Positions 1 to 5,081 of a DNA stretch of 5,081 nucleotides are shown one piece after another (positions within the stretch are counted from its first letter, which is position 1; every line of letters begins with the position of its first letter). The notes beneath the pieces were generated by a model. It did not search any database. It worked only from the letters and a program-made list of their open reading frames with translations, and had not been told where the DNA came from. A program made the translations under genes and the position numbers. Source of the stretch: Candidatus Poribacteria bacterium (GTDB taxonomy: Bacteria > Poribacteria > WGA-4E > GCA-2687025); contig JAQBWJ010000247.1 in assembly GCA_027625215.1 (NCBI GenBank), forward strand, positions 1 through 5,081, read 5' to 3'.

Positions 1-296
1 CCAGAGGTGGACAGACAGCGTTCACTGTCGAAAAGTTGCTATGGACAAAAAACGACAACACGTACCTCTGCTTGGTTGAAAATCCGGTGCGCGGCGCGCA
101 GATCGATGGGATGGGCATGGTCGACCAGATATCGGACGCGGCGGCGGAAACACTGGAACTGCGGTTCGCGCAGCCCGTCAAAGAGTTGTGGAACGAGCGG
201 ACGTACGAGTCATACGGATCGGGAACGACGTTCAAGGTGACGTGGAACCCGCACGAAGCGGCGTTTCTGCGCGTTGATTGGGATGACGAGTCCTGA
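1..296 (+). CDS. C-terminal fragment, possible glycoside hydrolase beta-sandwich domain (5' end outside window)
   Basis: The frame is open from the left edge (first full codon at 3) to a TGA at 294-296, so this is the 3' end of a longer gene with about 97 residues visible. A TTG at 36 could be read as a start, but coding-like sequence continues upstream of it and there is no Shine-Dalgarno, so I treat the gene as cut by the window. The visible part alternates short hydrophobic strands with turns (VEKLLWTKNDNTYLCLVENP, then a stretch ending PHEAAFLRVD). This resembles the all-beta C-terminal domain that closes many clan GH-A glycosidases such as beta-galactosidases. That assignment rests on general pattern only; no catalytic residue is in view. 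The protein ends in an acidic tail (DWDDES). A small GC hairpin follows the stop directly. Confidence is high that it is coding and low for the function. Confidence 0.6.
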   Translation, partial: RGGQTAFTVEKLLWTKNDNTYLCLVENPVRGAQIDGMGMVDQISDAAAETLELRFAQPVKELWNERTYESYGSGTTFKVTWNPHEAAFLRVDWDDES

Positions 297-308
297 GCGC
301 TTCGGCGC
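297..308 (+). other. Short GCGC-TTCG-GCGC hairpin after the stop codon
   Basis: Directly after the TGA of the left-edge gene lies a perfect 4-base-pair stem, GCGC/GCGC, closed by a TTCG loop. C(UUCG)G is a known, very stable RNA tetraloop. No T-run follows (the next bases are GTTAGATGAG), so it lacks the tail of an intrinsic terminator. It may protect the 3' end or be chance in GC-rich DNA. Confidence 0.25.
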
Positions 309-391
309 GTTAGATGAGTGAATTTCGGTTGCGCGCGAGTTCCCTGTACCGTAAATAGTTCGTGAGGAAGTGAGTTTCCACGCCGCGATTG

Positions 392-398
392 AAGGAGG
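392..398 (+). promoter_or_regulatory. Strong Shine-Dalgarno deciding the start of the small membrane protein
   Basis: AAGGAGG is a near-complete complement to the 16S rRNA 3' end. It ends 9 bases before the GTG at 408, which is ideal spacing. The first in-frame start-like codon, TTG at 399, touches the motif and cannot be used; TTG at 411 is 12 bases away and less well placed. Confidence 0.75.
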
Positions 399-407
399 TT
401 GAGGCGC

Positions 408-641
408 GTGTTGGATAAAACCGTTAGGACGGACACGTTGAAACGAAGCGTCGGCGCGTTCGCAGGGACAATCGTCTTTCTTGTGATTCTGTGGGTCGCG
501 GAGACAAATCCCCACACGCGGTTCTACACGTCTGTTGGCGTGATGGCGTTCTTATGCGGGTACCTCGCGTCGGAACTGCCGCGATACGTCAAAGAGTACT
601 CCGCCGCGAAACGAAGCGAGTCGGTGGACAGTCAGGTCTAA
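408..641 (+). CDS. Small two-helix membrane protein, function unknown
   Basis: This 77-residue protein is predicted from GTG at 408, chosen because a strong Shine-Dalgarno lies 9 bases upstream. It has a basic N-terminus (K4, R7, K12, R13), a hydrophobic helix at about residues 15-31 (GAFAGTIVFLVILWVA), a short linker with NPHTR, a second hydrophobic segment at about 39-54 (FYTSVGVMAFLCGYLAS) and a charged tail (residues 56-77). This suggests a hairpin in the inner membrane with both ends in the cytoplasm, since positive charges lie at both termini. I recognise no family. It is convergent with the permease gene and its TAA (639-641) overlaps the permease TAG on the other strand (638-640). The strong ribosome binding site and the membrane pattern support a real gene. 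It could be a small accessory or stress membrane protein; nothing in the sequence decides. Confidence 0.7.
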   Translation: MLDKTVRTDTLKRSVGAFAGTIVFLVILWVAETNPHTRFYTSVGVMAFLCGYLASELPRYVKEYSAAKRSESVDSQV

Positions 642-1687
642 TCCTTCTGCGACCGCAGTTGGACGACGCCGTAGCCAATCGCGAGTAGCACCACCAACCC
701 CCGCACGATCTCAACCAACTTGTCGGGGACGTTGTTCGGGGCGAAGGTCATCTCGCGCGAACCGGACGCCAACGCCGCGAAAAACACCGCCGACGCAATC
801 ACCCCCAAGGGGTTTAACCGCGCCAACATCGCCACCGCGATGGCGGTATAACCGTACCCAACCGTCGTGAACCCCTGACTCAGCGTGCCGATGCGCCCCA
901 TCATCTCAATCGCGCCCGCGAGCCCGGCGAGGCAACCGCTCAACAGCATCGTCTCCATCAGGCTGCGCGACGCGGGGATGCCCGCGTACGTCGAGGCGAG
1001 CGGGTTTGAACCGACGGCGCGGAGTCGAAAGCCGAAGGTCGTGCGCGTGATGACGACGTAAAGCGTGATGGAGAGCGCGACCGCGACGATGATCCCCACA
1101 TGCAGGTCGGTTGTGCGGTCGAGCATCAACAGCATCGCGGATTTCGGCAGTTCGTCCGTTTGAGCGGTTCCCGGCACGCCTTCAAGCGGACCCGTCACGG
1201 CAAACTTGACCAGTTCGACAGCGACGAAGTTCAGCAAAATTGTGCTGAGCACTTCGGGGACGCCGCGCCAGACACGCAATCCGCCAGCGATCCCCGCCCA
1301 GACCGCTCCACCGATCAACCCACACGCAAACAACGACGGAACCATCACCCACGACGGTAGATCAACCGACACGCCGAGCCACGTCGCCATGAGCGTCCCG
1401 ACGAGCAGTTGTCCCTCTGCGCCGATGTTCAACGCGCCGCACCGAAACGCGACGGCGACTGCCAACCCCGTCAACATTAACGGGGTCGATCCCGTGAGGA
1501 CGGCTCCCCAACCGTAGCGGGAGCCGAATGTGCCGTCCCAGAGCGCTTCGAGGCACGACGCAAGGTTGTAGCCGCTGACCCCAAGCAACCCCAACGTCAA
1601 CAACAACGCCGCGAACACAACGACGACCGTTCGCGCGAACGGGACGATGAACGTCGGGAGGCGCGGAATGACGAGGGATCGGTTCAC
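638..1687 (-). CDS. ABC transporter permease, BmpA/YufP-type nucleoside or simple-sugar importer
   Basis: This is an inner-membrane channel subunit of an importer, BPD_transp_2 family, the class that includes the YufP nucleoside permease. From the GTG at 1687 it has 349 residues, close to the usual length of about 350. Hydrophobic helices are seen near residues 18-38, 62-82, 92-106, 113-136, 146-164, 196-213, 243-263, 279-306 and 324-343. Family marks are NIGAEGQLLVGTL at 87-99, EVLSTILLNFVA at 145-156 and the cytoplasmic loop FRLRAVGSNPLASTYAGI at 220-237, which would contact the ATPase. The GTG overlaps the ATPase stop as GTGA, and GGGAGGG lies 9 bases upstream, so I prefer it to the ATG at 1720, which would add 11 residues, overlap the ATPase more and has no clear Shine-Dalgarno. 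Translational coupling to the ATPase is likely. The expected partner permease does not follow; the next gene is convergent. Confidence 0.92.
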   Translation of the reverse strand: MNRSLVIPRLPTFIVPFARTVVVVFAALLLTLGLLGVSGYNLASCLEALWDGTFGSRYGWGAVLTGSTPLMLTGLAVAVAFRCGALNIGAEGQLLVGTLMATWLGVSVDLPSWVMVPSLFACGLIGGAVWAGIAGGLRVWRGVPEVLSTILLNFVAVELVKFAVTGPLEGVPGTAQTDELPKSAMLLMLDRTTDLHVGIIVAVALSITLYVVITRTTFGFRLRAVGSNPLASTYAGIPASRSLMETMLLSGCLAGLAGAIEMMGRIGTLSQGFTTVGYGYTAIAVAMLARLNPLGVIASAVFFAALASGSREMTFAPNNVPDKLVEIVRGLVVLLAIGYGVVQLRSQKD

Positions 1688-3207
1688 GCGGCGTCGCCCT
1701 CCCGTTTTCCGAGCATCCATCTGCCGAGCGTTTCGCGGGTCGCGTCTTCGCGGGTGATTTCGGCAAGATTCCCGCTATACAGGACGCCGATGCGGTCGCT
1801 GAGGGCGAGGATTTCGTCCAGTTCGGTCGAGATGAGGAGGATCGCTTTGCCGTCGTTACGCGCGTCGATGAGCGTTTGGTGGACGTACTCCATCGCTCCG
1901 ACATCCAAGCCGCGCGTCGGGTTCGCGGCAATGAGGAGGCGGTCGGCGAGGGAGACCTCCCGCGCGACAATCACCTTCTGCTGGTTCCCGCCGGACAGCG
2001 TGCCGACAGGCTGGTCGGGTCCGCTGGCGCGAATCTCGAAGCGTTGGATCGCGTTGTCGGCGCGGTCTTGGAACACGCGGAGGTTCAACATGCCGCGTTT
2101 CGCATAAGGAGGACAGTCGAACTGTTTTAGGGCGACGTTCTCCGCGACGCTGAACTCCAACACCAACCCCTTGTGCTGACGGTCTTCAGTGATGATCGCC
2201 ATACCCCGCTCAATCCGTTCGCGCGGCGACAGGTGGGTAATCTCGTCACCCGACAACGCGACCGTTCCCGACAACGGCTGTCGCACGCCCGCGAGGATTT
2301 CGAGGAGTTCCAACTGCCCGTTCCCGTCAATCCCCGCGATGCCGAAGATTTCGCCTCCGCGTACGGTCAGATCGACACCATTCAACATCCGCGTGCGACG
2401 AGCATCTTCCGCCGAGACGTCGCGCAGTTCAAGCGCGACGGGCGCAACGAGTGACGTTGGTTCACGTTCTCGGAGCGTCGTCAACGAACGCCCAACCATC
2501 ATCTCGCTCAACGCGCGTTCGTCCACTTCCTCGATAGGGAGCGTTTCGACGTTGCGCCCGCGACGCAGCACCGTCACGCGGTCGCAGATCGCCAACACCT
2601 CTTTCAACTTGTGGCTGATGAAGATGATCGAGTGACCCGACTCGCGGAGGCGGCGCAGGACAACGTTGAGGTCGTCCACTTCTTGCGGGGTGAGCACGGC
2701 GGTTGGTTCGTCCAGAATGAGGGTGCGGGCGTCCCGCGCGAGGCATTTCAGGATTTCCACCCGCTGCTGCGCCCCGACTGGCAACGTGTCGATCCGCCGC
2801 GTCACGTCGACGTTCAAACCGTACCGTTCGACCAACTCCTGCGCGTCGCGCTGCGCGACATCCTGACGAAAGAGGAACGGCTGCTTCGAGCGCGACCCAA
2901 GATAGAGGTTCTCGGCGACGGTCAAATCGGGGACGAGCATGAAGTGTTGGTGCACCATGCCGATCCCGGCGGCGATGGCGTCGCTCGGCGAGTGGAAGAC
3001 GGCTGGCGACCCGTTCACGACGATCTCGCCGGAGTCGGGACGAATCAACCCGTACAGGACGTTCATCAGGGTCGATTTGCCCGCGCCGTTCTCGCCGAGC
3101 GCGGCGTGGATTTCGCCCTTGTTCAGCGAGAACGACACGCCGTCCAGCGCCTGAACGTCGCCGAACACTTTGCGGATGTTTCGGAGGGCAATCGCGTCGT
3201 GCGTCAC
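1684..3207 (-). CDS. ABC transporter ATP-binding protein with two nucleotide-binding domains, BmpA/YufO-type importer
   Basis: This 507-residue cytoplasmic motor has two fused ABC domains, the layout and length typical of YufO/RbsA/MglA-class ATPases. Domain 1 has Walker A GENGAGKS at 38-45, a Q-loop with VHQHFMLVP at 85-93, the signature region LPVGAQQRVEILK at 142-154, Walker B LILDEPTA at 163-170 and the switch His at 199. Domain 2 keeps a canonical signature LSGGNQQK (404-411), but its Walker A is replaced by GIDGNGQ (292-298, no Lys), the Walker B region reads AANPTRGLD (427-435, no catalytic Glu) and the switch His is lost (STELDE, 460-465). Such asymmetry is normal in this family: domain 1 would provide the catalytic Walker residues, paired with the domain 2 signature. 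The start is GTG, the earliest start in the frame, with no clear Shine-Dalgarno; the preceding methyltransferase gene ends 28 bases upstream. The stop overlaps the permease start. Nucleosides are the likeliest substrate class by family, not proven here. Confidence 0.94.
   Translation of the reverse strand: MTHDAIALRNIRKVFGDVQALDGVSFSLNKGEIHAALGENGAGKSTLMNVLYGLIRPDSGEIVVNGSPAVFHSPSDAIAAGIGMVHQHFMLVPDLTVAENLYLGSRSKQPFLFRQDVAQRDAQELVERYGLNVDVTRRIDTLPVGAQQRVEILKCLARDARTLILDEPTAVLTPQEVDDLNVVLRRLRESGHSIIFISHKLKEVLAICDRVTVLRRGRNVETLPIEEVDERALSEMMVGRSLTTLREREPTSLVAPVALELRDVSAEDARRTRMLNGVDLTVRGGEIFGIAGIDGNGQLELLEILAGVRQPLSGTVALSGDEITHLSPRERIERGMAIITEDRQHKGLVLEFSVAENVALKQFDCPPYAKRGMLNLRVFQDRADNAIQRFEIRASGPDQPVGTLSGGNQQKVIVAREVSLADRLLIAANPTRGLDVGAMEYVHQTLIDARNDGKAILLISTELDEILALSDRIGVLYSGNLAEITREDATRETLGRWMLGKREGDAA
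1697..1703 (-). promoter_or_regulatory. Shine-Dalgarno for the permease, inside the ATPase gene
   Basis: On the minus strand GGGAGGG ends 9 bases before the GTG at 1687. It lies within the last codons of the ATPase gene. It supports the GTGA-overlap start over the ATG at 1720 and suggests coupled translation of the two subunits. Confidence 0.6.
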
Positions 3208-3235
3208 GCTTTGTCCATGATTGATATGGTGGAGG

Positions 3236-3727
3236 TTATGCGGGCGGTTCCGTCACGATGCCGATGTTTTTGGGTCCGCGAAAGGGCAGCGTCACCCGTT
3301 CATAGCGAACGCGGTTGTCCTGATAATACCCTTCAATCGCCTCAACGAGTTCGTCCCTGCCGAGTTTTTCGGCGCGCGACCAGAAGTTGCAGCAGGGCAC
3401 GAGAATCGTTGGGCGGATAAGCGCCGCCTCCGCAACAGCGCGAGTCGCTTCGTCGGCGTGGAGCCCTATCACGAGATCGTAGAAATCCGCCATCGAGGGG
3501 TCGAACTCCTCGTCGCGGTTGGGGACACCCTTCATCACCCACCCGCGCGGGTCGATGACTTCAGCCTCGTAGTTGTATTTCTTGTTGAGGATGCGCGCCA
3601 GCATCCCCTGACCGCCCGCGACATCGGCGATGTAGCGCACGTCTTTCCCGAAGCGGCTGTAGATGGTGAACGCCATCGACTCGAACCGTTGCGGGTCGCC
3701 GTGAAAGCGGTGCTGTTGTCGCGCCAT
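3236..3727 (-). CDS. Small class I SAM-dependent methyltransferase-like protein with PCC motif
   Basis: The 163-residue protein has the core of a Rossmann-fold methyltransferase. Motif I is ADVAGGQGML at 34-43 (D35, G38, G39, G41), which would bind SAM. An acidic residue after strand 2 (EVIDPR, D59) would hold the ribose. Motif IV is YDLVIGLHADEAT at 83-95, followed by TILVPCCNFW at 107-116. A GLH segment followed by a PCC motif recalls the Methyltransf_32/METTL25-like group, though I place it there only by pattern. The substrate is unknown, and no RNA-binding or DNA-recognition domain is added. ATG at 3727 is the only possible first start because TAA lies directly upstream in frame; the Shine-Dalgarno is weak (GGCGG, 11 bases away). 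The gene ends 28 bases before the ABC ATPase on the same strand, so it could be cotranscribed with the transporter, and it starts 49 bases after the orphan gene. Confidence 0.8.
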   Translation of the reverse strand: MARQQHRFHGDPQRFESMAFTIYSRFGKDVRYIADVAGGQGMLARILNKKYNYEAEVIDPRGWVMKGVPNRDEEFDPSMADFYDLVIGLHADEATRAVAEAALIRPTILVPCCNFWSRAEKLGRDELVEAIEGYYQDNRVRYERVTLPFRGPKNIGIVTEPPA

Positions 3728-3776
3728 TTAAGATAGATCCGCCGATGCGTCGTCTCTTAAGTGATTCCTGAAAGAC

Positions 3777-4058
3777 TCAGGCTCGACGATTTGGGTCAGG
3801 GTACTTGTGGATGTGCTTTGGACAAAAATGGAGCGCGTTTCCGACAACATACACATGGTGATCCAAGTGCCAGTTGCTGTGCTCGACACATTCGAATCGT
3901 TGAGGCACGTCATCCGGTTGATTGGGCGTCCAAACTTCAATTGCCGCCCCTGTTCGTTTTGGAACGTAGTGGACGGCGCCATCGGAACAGTTCCGGTCCC
4001 AATTCTCGTCGAATCGGATTCTTTCAACGATCAGCACTTCCCATCGAAAATCAGCCAT
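3777..4058 (-). CDS. Hypothetical small protein, 93 residues
   Basis: I do not recognise a family. The predicted protein is soluble, with no signal peptide or membrane segment, rich in Trp, His and Asp. It starts MADFRWEVLIVERIRFDENW, has a middle part with VHYVPKRTG and EVWTPNQPDD, and a C-terminal part with WHLDHHVYVVG and HFCPKHIHKY. Four Cys and clustered His could bind a metal, but no standard zinc-finger spacing is evident. ATG at 4058 has GGAG 8 bases upstream, the main reason to choose this frame. Codon third positions are clearly less G/C-rich than in both neighbours, and other frames also stay open here (for example 3807-4085 on the + strand), so the call is less safe than its neighbours. 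It lies 31 bases after the oxidoreductase and 49 before the methyltransferase, all on the same strand, which fits an operon member or a recent insertion. Confidence 0.55.
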   Translation of the reverse strand: MADFRWEVLIVERIRFDENWDRNCSDGAVHYVPKRTGAAIEVWTPNQPDDVPQRFECVEHSNWHLDHHVYVVGNALHFCPKHIHKYPDPNRRA

Positions 4059-4066
4059 CCTGGTAA

Positions 4067-4070
4067 CTCC
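4067..4070 (-). promoter_or_regulatory. Shine-Dalgarno for the 93-residue hypothetical protein
   Basis: On the minus strand GGAG lies 8 bases before the ATG at 4058, in the 31-base gap after the oxidoreductase stop. It is short but well spaced, and it favours this reading frame over the overlapping ones. Confidence 0.45.
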
Positions 4071-4089
4071 AAGTGCCTATGGTGACTAT

Positions 4090-5081
4090 TCACTCGCGTG
4101 ACGCCGCGTCGTCGCGGCAGGCTTGCAGGACGCGGATCAGTTCGCGCGTTTCCTCGACAGAGACAAACGGCTGCTTGTCGAGCGCGAAGTACTCGTAACA
4201 CTTGTCGTAGTAGTCGATGTCGGCGTAATCGCTGGTCTGGAACGTCTCGTCGCGCCAAGGGATCGTGTCGCCGCTGCCGTAGCGACGAGCTTCCGCTACG
4301 AACCCCTCCTGTAACCCGACATCTGTCAACTCCTTCGGGTCGAAGTAGCGGGCGCGCCACTCGCGCTCGTTGTCGGAGAGGGTCAGCGTGCCGTACTGCC
4401 CCATCACCTGCCACGACGGGAGTTCACCCGCCATCGCCATGTTGATATCCGTGTCGAGGATCATCCCCTTTTCGGTCTGAATGACGGCTTTCACCACGTC
4501 GTCCGCGTCTCCGAGCGTCGCCACCGACCGCAGCGAGCAGTCCACTCTCTTGACGGGCGAGTCAGCGAAGTAGAGCAGTTCGTCGATCTGATGCGCGCCG
4601 TAGTTGTTCAGCATCCCGCCGCCGTTCGCCTTAAACGCCTGCCAGTCGTTGCGCCGCTGCCAGCCGACGCGAGTCCGTTTCATCATATAGACCTCACCGA
4701 TCAGATTGCGGGCGAGAAGGTCTTGCAGGGCGATGAAAGAGCGGCGCGCGCGACTCGGCTGGTACGCCATCAACTTGCGCCCGTGACGTTTCGCGGCGTC
4801 GATCATCGCGTCCGCGTCGGCGAGATTGGGAGCCATCGGTTTGTCGCAGAACACGTCGATGCCGCGCTCGAAGGCGGCGACGGCGTGCGGTCGATGGTAG
4901 GGGGTTGGCGAGGCGATCACGATGAGGTCGAGTTGTTCGTGGGCGAACAGGTCTTCAACGGTCGCGTAGCCCTTTGGGACGCCAAACTTCTCGGCTGCCT
5001 CCGCGCGTCGTTCCTCCAGAAGATCAACGACGGCGACGACCTCGAAGCCGTCGTGTCGCGTCGTGTTGGGGAGATGGAACT
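4090..5081 (-). CDS. Gfo/Idh/MocA family NAD(P)-dependent oxidoreductase (N-terminus outside window)
   Basis: The frame is open from the right edge to TGA at 4092-4090, with about 329 residues visible; probably only a few tens of residues, including the glycine-rich dinucleotide loop, are missing. A GTG at 4920 is internal, because clear family sequence precedes it: a strand ending VVAVVD followed by an ERRAEAAEKFGV helix, then ATVEDLF and DLIVIASPTPYH, the standard Rossmann order. Next comes VFCDKPMAPN, the family EKP motif with Asp for Glu and the conserved Lys at visible residue 80. The C-terminal alpha/beta domain carries GGGMLNNYGAHQIDEL with the conserved His at about 163. Family members oxidise or reduce sugars, inositols and related compounds, and the substrate here cannot be read. 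The protein is probably cytoplasmic, as no signal peptide is visible, but the true N-terminus is not seen. The 93-residue gene follows 31 bases downstream on the same strand. Confidence 0.92.
   Translation of the reverse strand, partial: FHLPNTTRHDGFEVVAVVDLLEERRAEAAEKFGVPKGYATVEDLFAHEQLDLIVIASPTPYHRPHAVAAFERGIDVFCDKPMAPNLADADAMIDAAKRHGRKLMAYQPSRARRSFIALQDLLARNLIGEVYMMKRTRVGWQRRNDWQAFKANGGGMLNNYGAHQIDELLYFADSPVKRVDCSLRSVATLGDADDVVKAVIQTEKGMILDTDINMAMAGELPSWQVMGQYGTLTLSDNEREWRARYFDPKELTDVGLQEGFVAEARRYGSGDTIPWRDETFQTSDYADIDYYDKCYEYFALDKQPFVSVEETRELIRVLQACRDDAASRE

Noticed and set aside
36..58. Similar stretch around 36-58 and 3813-3835 (TGCT.TGGACAAAAA, LLWTK against VLWTK)
   Set aside because: About 14 shared bases on what I take to be non-equivalent strands, with no similarity on either side; most likely chance.
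329..357. Promoter-like pair TTGCGC and TAAATA with 17-base spacing before the small membrane gene
   Set aside because: The spacing is ideal, but only about three of six bases match consensus in each box, too weak to annotate.
210..515. - strand open frame of 101 codons
   Set aside because: It overlaps the end of the left-edge gene, the gap and the start of the small membrane gene; its composition is not protein-like and no ribosome site is seen.
1362..1970. - strand open frame (202 codons) across the ATPase-permease junction
   Set aside because: It is an Arg/Ser/Pro-rich translation typical of an out-of-frame read through GC-rich genes.
2611..3420. Long + strand open frame (269 codons) opposite the ABC ATPase and the end of the methyltransferase
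   Set aside because: It runs antisense to a frame with full ABC motifs and crosses two real genes. Stop codons are rare on the opposite strand of GC-biased genes, and no protein family is visible in it.
3221..3736. + strand open frame (171 codons) opposite the methyltransferase
   Set aside because: It is the mirror of a frame with clear SAM-binding motifs, with no ribosome site and no recognisable domain.
3807..4085. + strand open frame of 92 codons opposite the small hypothetical gene
   Set aside because: It starts at GTG without a clear Shine-Dalgarno and runs against the surrounding genes. It is not fully excluded, since coding bias is weak here, but the minus frame has the better start signal.

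Overview
The window looks like a piece of a GC-rich bacterial chromosome. It is densely coded, with no rRNA, tRNA, CRISPR array, insertion sequence or phage gene visible. The organism cannot be named from the sequence. The mix of a Gfo/Idh/MocA-type oxidoreductase, a possible glycoside hydrolase tail and a BmpA-class nucleoside/sugar ABC transporter would fit a saccharolytic heterotroph, including poorly cultured phyla rich in such genes, but this is inference only.

Layout. On the + strand, positions 1-296 hold the 3' end of a gene whose product ends in what may be a carbohydrate-enzyme C-terminal beta-sandwich. A 111-base gap follows. A small two-helix membrane protein gene then runs from 408 to 641 behind a strong Shine-Dalgarno sequence. 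From 638 to the right edge every gene I accept is on the - strand. In transcription order these are a Gfo/Idh/MocA oxidoreductase (5081-4090, start outside the window), a 93-residue orphan protein (4058-3777), a small class I SAM-dependent methyltransferase (3727-3236), a double-domain ABC ATPase (3207-1684) and its membrane permease (1687-638). The gaps are 31, 49 and 28 bases and then a 4-base overlap, so all five could be one transcript. Only the ATPase-permease pair is firmly coupled.

Function. The ATPase and permease are the cytoplasmic motor and one membrane subunit of an importer of the BmpA/YufO-YufP type, whose characterised members take up nucleosides. The usual second permease and substrate-binding lipoprotein are not in the window. 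The place just after the first permease, where the second is often found, is taken by a convergent gene whose stop codon overlaps the permease stop in the four bases CTAA. The methyltransferase has a clear SAM-binding motif I and a PCC-Asn motif, but its substrate is unknown. The oxidoreductase has the conserved Lys-Pro and His positions of its family; its substrate is also unknown.

Nothing here is a clearly new defence or mobile system. The points most worth a second look are the incomplete transporter set, the stop-stop overlap, the methyltransferase placed directly before the transporter, and the orphan small gene with composition unlike its neighbours.
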